Source: Symbiodinium natans (Eukaryota; Sar; Dinophyceae; Suessiales; Symbiodiniaceae). From it: DNA of 64,000 nucleotides. The DNA lies in NCBI GenBank assembly GCA_905221605.1, contig CAJNDS010002266.1, positions 466,773 to 530,772 on the forward strand, in the 5' to 3' direction. Made by a program: the position numbers and the translations under genes. Positions 44,194-53,220 of the stretch are shown here, one piece after another; positions within the stretch are counted from its first letter, which is position 1, and the number at the start of each line of letters is the position of its first letter. Below the pieces are notes generated by a model. The model was not told the DNA's origin. It did not search any database and saw nothing but the letters and a program-made list of their open reading frames with translations.

Positions 44194-45417
44194 TCAGCTG
44201 ACATGCACTGCACATGCGGGCAAGACACTGCGCAAAATTCGAGCGATCACAGTGACAGTGAAGCCATTCCCCAACAGCTGCCGCATCATAGGATCTGTGA
44301 CCCCAGGTATCGGCCACTGAAGGTGACTGTGACCCTTGGCATGAAGATCGATGCCTTGACTGCGCAGCAACTCCTTGACGGAGAGGAAGCGACCCTTGTG
44401 CATGAGCCAAAGCGTGCCGGCATGCGACTTGATGACACACGGAAGGCAATCATACTTGTAGTTCAGGAACTGCACCGACGCCCCAGCATCAACAACCCAC
44501 GGCTCCTTGAAGGGCTGGCTCTGCGGGTACTTTTTCCTGATCTCATTGAAGGCTGCATTGATGGCAGCCAAAGCTGTCTTGCTAAGCTTCGCCAAGTCAA
44601 CCTCCGGAAGGTCTGCCTCCAAGATGCTGTCAAGAGGAACACCTGGTAGTTGCGCTGGCCACTGCCATGAACCGCAAGTGTCACGGCGGGTTGCCACCAA
44701 GTAGACGCGCCGTCTTGAGGCTGGCACTCTACCGTACCACCAGGAGTCGAGGATCTTGAACTCGACGTTGTAGATGTGATTGTGTATGCCCCGCAGGAGG
44801 CGCAGGATTTCGTCCCAGTGAGCTTTGTACCGTGGAAACTCAACGAGGTCGGAGACGTTCTCCAGCAGGACGACGTCTGGAAGCAACTCCTCCACCGTGT
44901 ACAAGATGTGCCAAATCACTTGGGCCCTTGAGTCAGCCTCTCCACGGCGCAAGCCACACTTCGCAAAAGGCTGGCAAGGAAAGCCAGCTGTGTAGATGAA
45001 GCATGTTTCTTTGACATCACGCTGGAAGAGGTTCTTCATATCATCCACATCTCGCTTGGTTAGGTCCTGGTAAAGGACCTCACACTTCGGATGCCACGCG
45101 CAGAAAACCCGTCGGGCCTTGGGGCAGATTTCGCTGCCAAACCAATGCCCGAACCCAGTGCCTCCCAAGACCTCCTTCAAGGCAACGGCCCCTCCATCTA
45201 AGCCAGAACAATCGCTGGCGTAGACCACTTTCCGCAATCTCTTTGCAAACGTCGCCAAAGGCTTCGACACAGTCAACGTCCGGCCCCTGATCTTCTTCTT
45301 GGCTGGCCCATTGCCATCGTCCTCGTCACAGGGCGTCTCCCGAATCGATTTGGCCTTGGGGACGGGCACGCCTGTGAACTCAGGTGTGTTCGGCTTGCGC
45401 TTCATCTTCGGCGCCAT
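44194..45417 (-). CDS. C5 cytosine DNA methyltransferase, complete
   Basis: Methylates cytosine in DNA using SAM, judging from a full motif set. Numbering from the upstream AUG-like codon at 45,459: motif I ASDCSGLDGGA (81-91), motif IV GFPCQPFAKCG (159-169, catalytic Cys162), motif VI LLENV (198-202), motif VIII SRRRVYLVATRR (248-259), motif IX LSVKELLRSQGI (359-370) and motif X QLLGNGFTVTV (394-404). I prefer the start MAPKMKRKP at 45,417, giving 407 residues with a basic N-terminus. The length suits a single-domain enzyme with no BAH, PWWP or other reader domain. It differs clearly in class from the DNMT3-like domain of the surrounding retroelement. No intron is needed. Confidence 0.92.
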   Translation of the reverse strand: MAPKMKRKPNTPEFTGVPVPKAKSIRETPCDEDDGNGPAKKKIRGRTLTVSKPLATFAKRLRKVVYASDCSGLDGGAVALKEVLGGTGFGHWFGSEICPKARRVFCAWHPKCEVLYQDLTKRDVDDMKNLFQRDVKETCFIYTAGFPCQPFAKCGLRRGEADSRAQVIWHILYTVEELLPDVVLLENVSDLVEFPRYKAHWDEILRLLRGIHNHIYNVEFKILDSWWYGRVPASRRRVYLVATRRDTCGSWQWPAQLPGVPLDSILEADLPEVDLAKLSKTALAAINAAFNEIRKKYPQSQPFKEPWVVDAGASVQFLNYKYDCLPCVIKSHAGTLWLMHKGRFLSVKELLRSQGIDLHAKGHSHLQWPIPGVTDPMMRQLLGNGFTVTVIARILRSVLPACAVHVS

Positions 45418-45651
45418 TCGTCGGAAAGGGGAGCTAAAATTGAATCTGCGCCGCAACACTACTCAAGGCTAAACAGCCGCAGAACAGTCAGCACAGCACG
45501 CTTGCTTTGCAGATAATAAGGCTGGCTGCAAAATCCATCTTTGCAACATTGTGGAATACAGAGCAATGGCTTGATTCTGTTTTCTTCACGTCTCCTGCAT
45601 CCCGGGGCCCAAGGACAGCTGTTATCAAAATCGGGACATCCTTTGTCATTG

Positions 45652-46413
45652 TCAGTGATCATTCCAACAAGATTTGTAACATGGCAAAAGACTAGCGGCC
45701 TGGAGCCTTTGAAGCATTTCTCCTTTGCTACTGCTCTGCCCGAACTTCAACCCATCGCCACACGGAGCCGTCAGGTACCCTTTCAAGCCTTTCTTGGCCC
45801 AAACTTGGCAAGCGGAAGGGCATCCCTTTCTCCGATGTCTGCATTTCGAGCAGCCATACTCCTTCTTCATGGAATCGGGCTCCGGGACCGCCGCGCCAGA
45901 ACCAGCGTCACCGCCACTAAGCGACACTGCCATCGCCCCGTCCTCGACCAGCTCGACACTGTCGCTGTCGACCGGCACCACAACACCGTCACTGGCACCG
46001 CCAAGCCGCATGTTGTCACCGAGATCTGCAGACTCGGCAATGGCAAACGACGCAGAAGGCTTCTTCATCGCCACACGCGCAGCCGCAGGCTTTTTCAGCA
46101 CCGGCTTCGATGGTGAACACTTAGACGTTGTGCCAGGCGGAGACTGCAACACGGCCTTGACGCCCTTGCCCTTGCCCTTGCCCTTGCCCTTCTTAACTGC
46201 GGCAGCTGAGGAGGCTTCAGCGGGCGCACGCTTCTCGACGACCGCCTCCTTCTTAGTCTTCTTCGTCTTGTCAGCTGGAGTTTCTAGGCCATGGGAGATG
46301 CCCTCGTCATTGTGGTCTGAGGACGGCAATGTGTCAGCAGCCACTCGAAACGGCCCCACCCAGACGTAGTCGGCCTTGAGCTCGAGCCCCTTAGCCTTAG
46401 GCTTCGGTGCCAT
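45652..46413 (-). CDS. Lys-rich nuclear-type protein with a GCSKCR...GC Cys motif
   Basis: About 253 residues from MAPKPKAKG at 46,413. It has a (GK)5 tract, several KKPxA segments, an acidic/hydrophobic middle, and near the C-terminus YGCSKCRHRRKGCPSACQVW. The C-x2-C-R-x3-KGC-x3-C arrangement is one I associate with many dinoflagellate proteins. It probably binds metal and perhaps DNA or RNA. It lies directly upstream of the C5 methyltransferase gene on the same strand (235-bp gap) and just downstream of two large palindromes. Confidence 0.65.
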   Translation of the reverse strand: MAPKPKAKGLELKADYVWVGPFRVAADTLPSSDHNDEGISHGLETPADKTKKTKKEAVVEKRAPAEASSAAAVKKGKGKGKGKGVKAVLQSPPGTTSKCSPSKPVLKKPAAARVAMKKPSASFAIAESADLGDNMRLGGASDGVVVPVDSDSVELVEDGAMAVSLSGGDAGSGAAVPEPDSMKKEYGCSKCRHRRKGCPSACQVWAKKGLKGYLTAPCGDGLKFGQSSSKGEMLQRLQAASLLPCYKSCWNDH

Positions 46414-46602
46414 AGCAGGCAAATGCGCGAACACTATAGCTGATAAAGCGGAGCCGCGGATGTGCTGCAGCAGCACCGATGCATGAACTCAACACCCTCA
46501 CCGCGCACCGTCGCGCAGCAAATGTCAAACATGGACCTGGACATGACATGGTAGTTGCAGGGCTGAAAAGTGCAATTTGCCCGTGGCTTCCCGAAATAAC
46601 AA

Positions 46603-46676
46603 CCGGCGCCGGGCGCCGGCCGCTATTTCGGAGCTGGGCGCCCAGCTCCGAAATAGCGGCCCGGCGCCCGGCGCCG
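46603..46676. repeat. 74-bp near-perfect palindrome, first copy
   Basis: Centred at 46,639/46,640 with no loop. The core TATTTCGGAGCTGGGC and its complement are followed outward by GC-rich CGGCGCC arms. One base is unpaired. Confidence 0.9.
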
Positions 46677-46727
46677 TAGCAGCCAACACGCTTGCCAGCG
46701 ACAACCGCCAAATAAGCATTCAGGTCT

Positions 46728-46804
46728 CATGGCGGCACGCGCCGGGCTCTTATTTCGGAGCTGGGCGCCCAGCTCCGAAATAACAGCCGGCGCGTGCCGC
46801 CATG
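46728..46804. repeat. 77-bp near-perfect palindrome, second copy
   Basis: Centred at 46,766/46,767. It has the same core as the first palindrome, but its outer arms are different (CATGGCGGCACGCGCC and complement). One or two mismatches are present. Confidence 0.9.
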
Positions 46805-47641
46805 TGCTATTTCAACCGCAAATTTCTGGAATCCTGGATTTGTTTGCTTAAGGCTCTGGCTGAACTTAACCTGGGCCCCTTGCGCGTTTGCAGCCACGGA
46901 GGAAAAGGTCGCCAGCCAGGCCTGAGCATGACTGCACTTTCAAAACTTGAAACTGGCTGCGTTCGCCGCTGCGCTGCAGATGCAAGCAGGCACTATCAGG
47001 CACTCCTGCTTCAAGATTTCCGGGCACACTCCGTTTCATTTCAGCCACCCTCCATCAATGAATCATTGTTACCATTATTATTAAAAGTGCAAATTAAGAA
47101 TAGACCGCTCAAATCAATCCGTACCCGATTTTAGCCCGAGCAACATCCCTTGCAGAACCTTTTTCCCCCCAGGAATTCACGTCAATGTCAAAGTCAAAGT
47201 GGAAAGGCAATCCCTTCTCACTCTTAACTCTTTGAATGCAGCATCTGTGCACGAGAACCACTTCTCAGGATGTCTGGGAAATGGTTTGACCTAAGATTCC
47301 ATACAGAATGAACACCGAACCGTGCTTCCTGGTGGTTCGCGGAGACAGAAACGGCTAGACTAAGAAGAATGACTACTGAGACATGCGTGGGACAAAATTT
47401 GGCACTTCTTGCTTTCAGAGTTTAGCGGCCACACGCTCCCATACATGTGCGGGATGCATCAATTTTTTGGAAAAAAGCCAAAGCCTCACTGGCGTTGAAT
47501 TTCTGGTGCACTGTGCTCCACACCTGACACGAGACTACGTGGCACAGGCAGCTCAATCAACCGTTGCACTCTATGTTGCAATATTTTACAAGCGCCCGGA
47601 GTATTGTACATGTGAATCGAGTCAGGCCGGCCCTCCCTGGG

Positions 47642-50600
47642 TTAGGTTAAACTTTTTAATTCGTCGGCCTCGTCGCTCTTTTCAGGATCTGTCAGCAGGA
47701 GAACCGCCACATTCTTAACTCTCACAGCCCGCTGCAGAAAATGCTGTCGACTTTGCGCAAGCTGCCACTTGCTGTTTGCGCGCTCAAGGCCCGCAAGAAG
47801 TAGCTGGCTGAGGCCCCTGTTGTCGCGGACGAAACCGTCACTCAACCAAAGGATGCGCCTGGAGGATACACTGGCGAAAAACGCCAGGGCAGGCCCTCCG
47901 ACATGGCTTGTGCAAAGGATGCCTCCAAGCAACACTGCCTGCCAATGGACTAGCGCAGGAGCCCTAGTCACATCTTCAACGAGATAAACCTTGTCATTGC
48001 GGTCGTCTTGTGTGAGCCTTTGAAGCGGTACCGCGCCCCGGCAGTCCAGCGCAGCAACACGATCAATTGCAGCCGACGATTGCCTCCGTGCCAGCTCTTG
48101 GTCTTGCCTCTGAGACTTTCTCACGGCCGCCTTGTCGTTGTCCTTGTCTTTCTGGAGGATGCCGAGGATGGAGGCCAGGTCACTGGTGGATGCCGCTTCC
48201 GCAAGGTCGAATCTGCCAGCGGCTATCTCCTCCGCCATTCGTCGGAGGCGCTTCTCTTCGACAAACTTCACCTTCCGGATGTGGGACGCTGAAGTTCAAG
48301 CTCTCATGATTTATTTTTGTTTGCGCTATCTCATCGCAGGCTTCAATTCTAGTTGAATCCACATCGCTTCCTTGTACATTGACAAGTCCCCGAAAGAAAT
48401 AATTCAAATTTCATTTGGCCCAGGCTTACTTACAATGAACACAGCGTCAAACTCACCCGGCAGTTCTGCTGCAACAAGATTTTGGTAGGCCAAGGACTTC
48501 CGGAAATCAAGAATAGGGTTCACCCAAACCCCCGCCTCAGCTTCATGCTTCGCGGACCAATCATCTGCGCCCAGAGCATATTTGGCTGACGATGCCAGGG
48601 CCGGTTGACCTGCAGCTTCAGAGACCTGACGATATCTTTTTCGCAGAAAGCCTGCTTCTGAGGGCGTTCCGGCCGACTCACAGACGATTCTCTTTCTCCC
48701 AGCATCTTGTCGGATTGAGCGCTTGCCACGACCAGCCAAACGTGGCCTGCCATAGACCTCTGTCCACAATCGGCATGCTCTCTGGATCACAGAGACTTCC
48801 TCGTGACTCTGGATGTCGAGCACTTCCATCACGTCATTCAGGTGACCGTCGCTGAGACTCTCATGCACAGCTTTTCCTTGAGAAAAACTTTGCTCCACGC
48901 CACTTGTGGAACCACAGGACGCCCAAAACCGAACCAAAAGCGGCAGTAAAGATTGAGGTGGCTCGGACCTCGAGGCTGTAGCCTTCACTGTCTCAGCCCA
49001 AGCCGCTCCTGTGTTATTATTATTATTATGGTTTGGATTCGGGAAATTCGGGAACAAACTATTCCTGGTCGACCTTTTCAATTGGCTTCGGCTTCGGCTT
49101 GACCAGGATGGCTTGGATATGAATTAGACAGGCGCCCTGTGAGGTTTCTAAACTAACTTACGGAATTAGGATTTACTATGAGCGCGTTGTTTACCTCTTC
49201 ATAATAAACAAGATTCAGGGATTGGCGGCGTTGGTTGCGAGAACCTGCGTGCAATACTAATACTCTGCCCCCTGATTCATTTCAATTTAGTCTCAAACAA
49301 ATTATTCTTGATCCAAACTTAATTTAAAATATTGCCAGGAAAACATTAAACTGTCTATCCCTTGTCCTGAGGAAAGCCCTTGCTGCGAAGCGAACCGCAT
49401 GGCTATGTGACGCAGTCGCATGAACTCCGCGTCCACGTTATCCAAATCCACCGCGATGCGAAAGACATCCACCAAGTGCCCAAACTGTGCTACGCGGTCC
49501 AAGGATGCTTGAGACATGCGGTTGTCAATCGTAGGCGTCACTTTGAAGGCTCCGAAACTCTGGATTGTCTCAAAAACAGGAAACTCAGCTTCCAATGTTT
49601 TGCGTACAACCAATGTCCAATTTGCCATTCGACCAAGGCAACGTTTCACCACACCAGCCGGAACACCCTGTGCGGATGAGAAGGAACCGGACGGCAGCAT
49701 GAATGGCTGTCGGAGAAGTCGCAACATGTGTGCGGTGTAGCCCGTTTTTAGGCAGACAGCCTCGTCAAGCGAATCTGCAGCAAACAAGGCTTCCAATCGA
49801 TCGCGGAAACCAGCAACAGTGAAAGTGAGATCTTCCAGCGGGAAAACCTCTCGGTCAAGGGAGCGTGTGAATGTCAAGTTTTCCTCTGCCGCGTCTGCCT
49901 GCATTGCCAGCTGAAGACAACGTTCTGGAGTAACCCAGCTCAGAAAATCAGCGGCCGCCTGGCCCTCTTCTTTCCCCTTGCGATCCTTGGCCACTTGAAC
50001 CATAGTCAGTAGAAGTGGATGAAGGAAGAGACACGCACGCCCACAAGGCCTTGCGCACGAGTCCTTCTTTGACGGCCACTGCTAAAATTGGCCCGATGTA
50101 GTTTATTATATGATTCGTTAATGAAAGACTTAAACACTCTGAATTTCCTCCCAGATTCGAAACGATGCGGGGCGAAGCGCAAATCGCCCAGCTTTGGGTG
50201 CGACTTGACAGCCCGCAGCGAATCTTCCAGCTGCTGCACACGCTGCTGAAAGACTGCGGAGAACATGGGGCTGTACTCTATGAGTCGCGCCGGACTCTTC
50301 TGGCCAAAGATAAAGCGCTCCGAAACCTCGTTAAGGAAGGCATCTGTAGCCCAACCACGGGAGAGGTTGCGCCGCGAAGCATGCGGCTTGTCCCGCGTAA
50401 GGATGCGCAGATTCTTCAGCTCGGCAAAATCGCCCCCGTTTCCGCGAAGCAGCCTTGCGGCCTTGACTTCATCATACGCAGCGTCACTCACAAACGCTTC
50501 CACAGAATCCAGCAGGCTGCTGCAAAGCTGCTCCTGGAAAACTGAGCGAGTGATTAATCGTTAAATATGTTCAGTCATTGACATTGAGAAACCAAGACTA

Positions 50601-51445
50601 ATGAACGAACTCAAAGTTTCTAGTCTGATTCGGGGCTTGACTGGTTACTACGGCTGATCGTAAGAATATTCAGCAACTGACCACAGCGAATGAAAAAACT
50701 GGCAGGACTCGTCAATGGCACCGACCGGATGGTGATGTGTATTGTAAGCAATGTCAGCCTTCGGGGTGGCAAACTGACGCAAAGCCGAAACGGTTGCCTT
50801 GCGTATGGCGCTTGAATCCATACCCGCGTCGCACATATCCACTGTGCACAGATAGCCTGAGCGAATCTCCATCCGGCTGTTTGCTGCCACATACCGCAGC
50901 CGCAGTTTGTTCCGCCGGGCGTCTTGCATAATCGTGCATGAAACAGTAAAGTTATTGTCAAGTCGGCGTGGAGTCCACAAGACACGCTTCTGCTCGCGGC
51001 TGCTCTCTGCAAGGCACCACAGCATCTGCCTGCATTTTTTCTGCCACCCGATGCCGCTCACACCCGCCCGACCGAGTGTTTTCCGTTCCTCACGCAGAAC
51101 CCGGACGAGTTCTTGGAACTCAAGCTGCGGAGGATGATGCTTGCTGCTCACATCTGAAGTCTGCCTGCCACTGTGCTCGTGCATCTCCAACGCTTTCTTG
51201 TGAAACTCGCTCTGGCTTTCGTGCCTTTGCAAGCGGGAAGGGCGAAGTGATGCCACGGTTGTCAAACCAAGGTCTATGAACTGTCTCTTTCGGGTGGATG
51301 CGCAGCCGGCTTCCTTGGCCCACGCCTGGCAAAGGGTGCATCCAGCCTTGAAGGTCGGCGACCAAGAATATGTTAACCAGGGGAAGCTGGTCCGCAGCTT
51401 CTCTCCAGATTTTTGCAAGAAGCACTTGACACAGGAGCTTGCCAT
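47642..51445 (-). CDS. Five-exon hAT-like transposase with BED/TTF-type zinc finger
   Basis: Exons on the minus strand are 51,445-50,722, 50,541-50,138, 50,078-49,352, 49,008-48,430 and 48,288-47,642. All four introns have GT...AG borders with agreeing phases, giving 1,026 residues. The start MASSCVKC leads into FPWLTY...CTLCQAW...LQRHESQSEFHKKAL, a C-x2-C...H-x6-H finger of the type in front of hAT/DUF4371 transposases. Exon 1 continues FTVSCTIMQDARRNKLRLRY, a probable start of the RNase H-like fold. Exon 2 has NLRILTRDKPHASRRNLSRGW, and exon 3 LAMQADAAEENLTFTRSLD. Exon 4 has SLLPLLVRFWASCGSTSGVEQSFS, matching the hAT dimerisation region. I did not place the catalytic D/D/E residues with certainty. 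Probably the enzyme that moves the 20.6-kb element. Residues beyond the dimerisation region (exon 5) are extra and unrecognised. Confidence 0.72.
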
Positions 51446-51582
51446 GCATGTGCAAGACGAAGCAGACTGATTAGACGTATCCGCTGCGCCGCGTATCGTC
51501 ATGGCTCAATTCACTGTCACAGGGCGTGGAGCACAAGGCTCAAGTCACCTAAGGCCTAGGTGAATTCGGTAGTTTAGCGGCC

Positions 51583-52443
51583 ATGGTTCAGACATGCGTT
51601 GTGTACATGAGGACGTCTTCGGCTGCCAACGTGGGTGAGGGAAAGGACTCAGAATCCCGTCAACTACGTACCTGCTTGGCCTACGCAGAACAGAGAAAGT
51701 ACACTGTACGTGGTCGGTTTTCAGACCCTGCTGTCTCTGGCAGTGACCCGCTCATCTATCGACATGGCTTCTGTAGCATGACGAAGTTCTGCATTCAACA
51801 AGGTATCCACTTGATCCTGCTGGAGTGTGCTGACAGATTCGCCCGTGACGTCCTAGTGCAAGAAACGGGCCTCAAGTGGCTGCGAGAAGCAGGCTTGCGT
51901 GTCGAGACTGCTGATCAAGGGGCCGCCATCATGAATGACGAATCTCCCACTGCAGTGCTTCTTAGACAGGTCTTGGGGTCGGTGTCGCAGTTCACAGCAG
52001 CTCAAATCCGGGATCGGTTGTCTCAGGGCAGGCAGAAGAAGCGCTCTGAGGTGGCGGCCGATGGGCAGGCACCGCGAAGCTTGAGCGGCAAACCTAAGCT
52101 TGGGGGCCCGAAGAACTCCTTTGACGGCGACCGTGACCTCTACGACTACATCCGCCAGAAAAGCAGAAGCAGCAACGTCAACCTAACTCACCTGGCTAAA
52201 GACTTGAAGAAGCGCAAGCCCAAGAGATGGTGTGTACGGGAGGGGCCGAACAAAGGGCAACCCTGGAGCGCCAAACATGTTGGCAAGTTGCTTTCCCGCT
52301 TTGAGAGAGGCAAAGACAAAGCCTACCTGAACAACTTGTCCCCGAAATCAAAGGCTAAGTCCCCGAAAGCAAAGGCTAAGGCGAAGGCTAGAAAGTCTAA
52401 GGCGACAAGAGCCCAGAAATCAAAGGCTTTGGCGACAGCGTAG
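51583..52443 (+). CDS. Serine recombinase (resolvase/invertase family)
   Basis: 286 residues from ATG 51,583. The N-terminal catalytic domain has YMRTSSAAN...DSESRQ (residues 8-27; catalytic Ser12 or Ser13), SDPAVSGSDP (47-56), LLECADRFARD (79-89, the D-R-x2-R block) and a long helix FTAAQIRDRLSQGRQKK (137-153). It is followed by a short DNA-binding part with PWSAKHVGKLLSRF (like the IW...V..IL box) and a Lys/Ala-rich SPKSKAKSPKAKAKAK tail that looks added for nuclear or chromatin targeting. It lacks the long zinc-ribbon C-terminus of large serine integrases. It diverges from the hAT-like gene across a 138-bp gap that must hold both promoters. It may resolve or invert element copies. Confidence 0.88.
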   Translation: MVQTCVVYMRTSSAANVGEGKDSESRQLRTCLAYAEQRKYTVRGRFSDPAVSGSDPLIYRHGFCSMTKFCIQQGIHLILLECADRFARDVLVQETGLKWLREAGLRVETADQGAAIMNDESPTAVLLRQVLGSVSQFTAAQIRDRLSQGRQKKRSEVAADGQAPRSLSGKPKLGGPKNSFDGDRDLYDYIRQKSRSSNVNLTHLAKDLKKRKPKRWCVREGPNKGQPWSAKHVGKLLSRFERGKDKAYLNNLSPKSKAKSPKAKAKAKARKSKATRAQKSKALATA

Positions 52444-53220
52444 ACTGCCAATTGTATGACAAGTACGGCTAAGTACGGTTGCACTCCCGGCCTGGCACGG
52501 CTGGATGTTCCGATCAAGTTCAGCGCAGAAAAGATTCATCAACTGCTGGGCCTGGAACCTGAAGCCCATTAAAACCCGACCAACAGGCCCCAACCTGGTC
52601 CGCACTCCAAGTCAACACCGACAAGAGCTCCCCCCAACCAACGCTTAAGCACTGGTAAAAGCACAGAATGCATTGGTAAATCTGCATATTGGCCTAGGAA
52701 TTTGTCCAGAATGCGTGGGGTTCCAGAGTGCATTGGTAAACCCATATTTTCGCATAGACAAGACAATGCATGCGCCTTGGCCAGGTCGAAAACTGTGTCG
52801 TGACCTTCCTGCCTCAGTCAGAGACTCAGTCAGGCAATGCCAAGTGCATTGTCTCGGCTGTTACACTACACTCAACTGTTAGCCAGAATTCATCTGCGAG
52901 ACCAGAGCATTGCTTGCACGAGAGCTTGCGGCTTGTTGCACTCTCCTATCCCTCTCCACTGCCGTAAATCATTAGCCTTGAAAGTGTGTTCTGTTGAGGC
53001 TCTGGGCACAGGACAAGGCCAAGATGAGCAGGAGCCTCAGCGATGGAAGTGTTGTGGACCGCCGTCAAGCACACAGCAGCGTGGTGCATGTCACGGCTTT
53101 CTCAGCAATCTGACATTGACATGTCTGCGCACGCCGCATGCTTGATCGTTTAATTACTGGCGCTGAACAGTTTCTGTCTCTGCAGCATTTTCATCGCTGT
53201 GGTTCTGTTCCGTAGAGGTG
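52444..53220. other. Spacer at the inner edge of the right arm
   Basis: No gene is recognised. The inner-boundary motif at 52,631-52,660 (CAACCAACGCTTAAGCACTG...) is the reverse complement of a motif related to that at 40,752-40,780. The distance from here to the coiled-coil start (about 590 bp) equals that on the left (about 580 bp). Confidence 0.6.

Larger units (their letters stand above)
46414..47641. other. Intergenic region with two large palindromes
   Basis: Separates the 3' end of the hAT-like gene from the start of the Cys-motif gene. It holds the palindromes at 46,603-46,676 and 46,728-46,804. The remaining 840 bp (46,805-47,641) shows no gene. Confidence 0.7.

Noticed and set aside
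52323-52440. Serine-recombinase tail as a simple-repeat artefact
   Set aside because: The AAG/GCT-rich codons stay in the recombinase frame to a stop, and similar Lys/Ala tracts occur in the neighbouring core genes, so I keep it as part of the protein.
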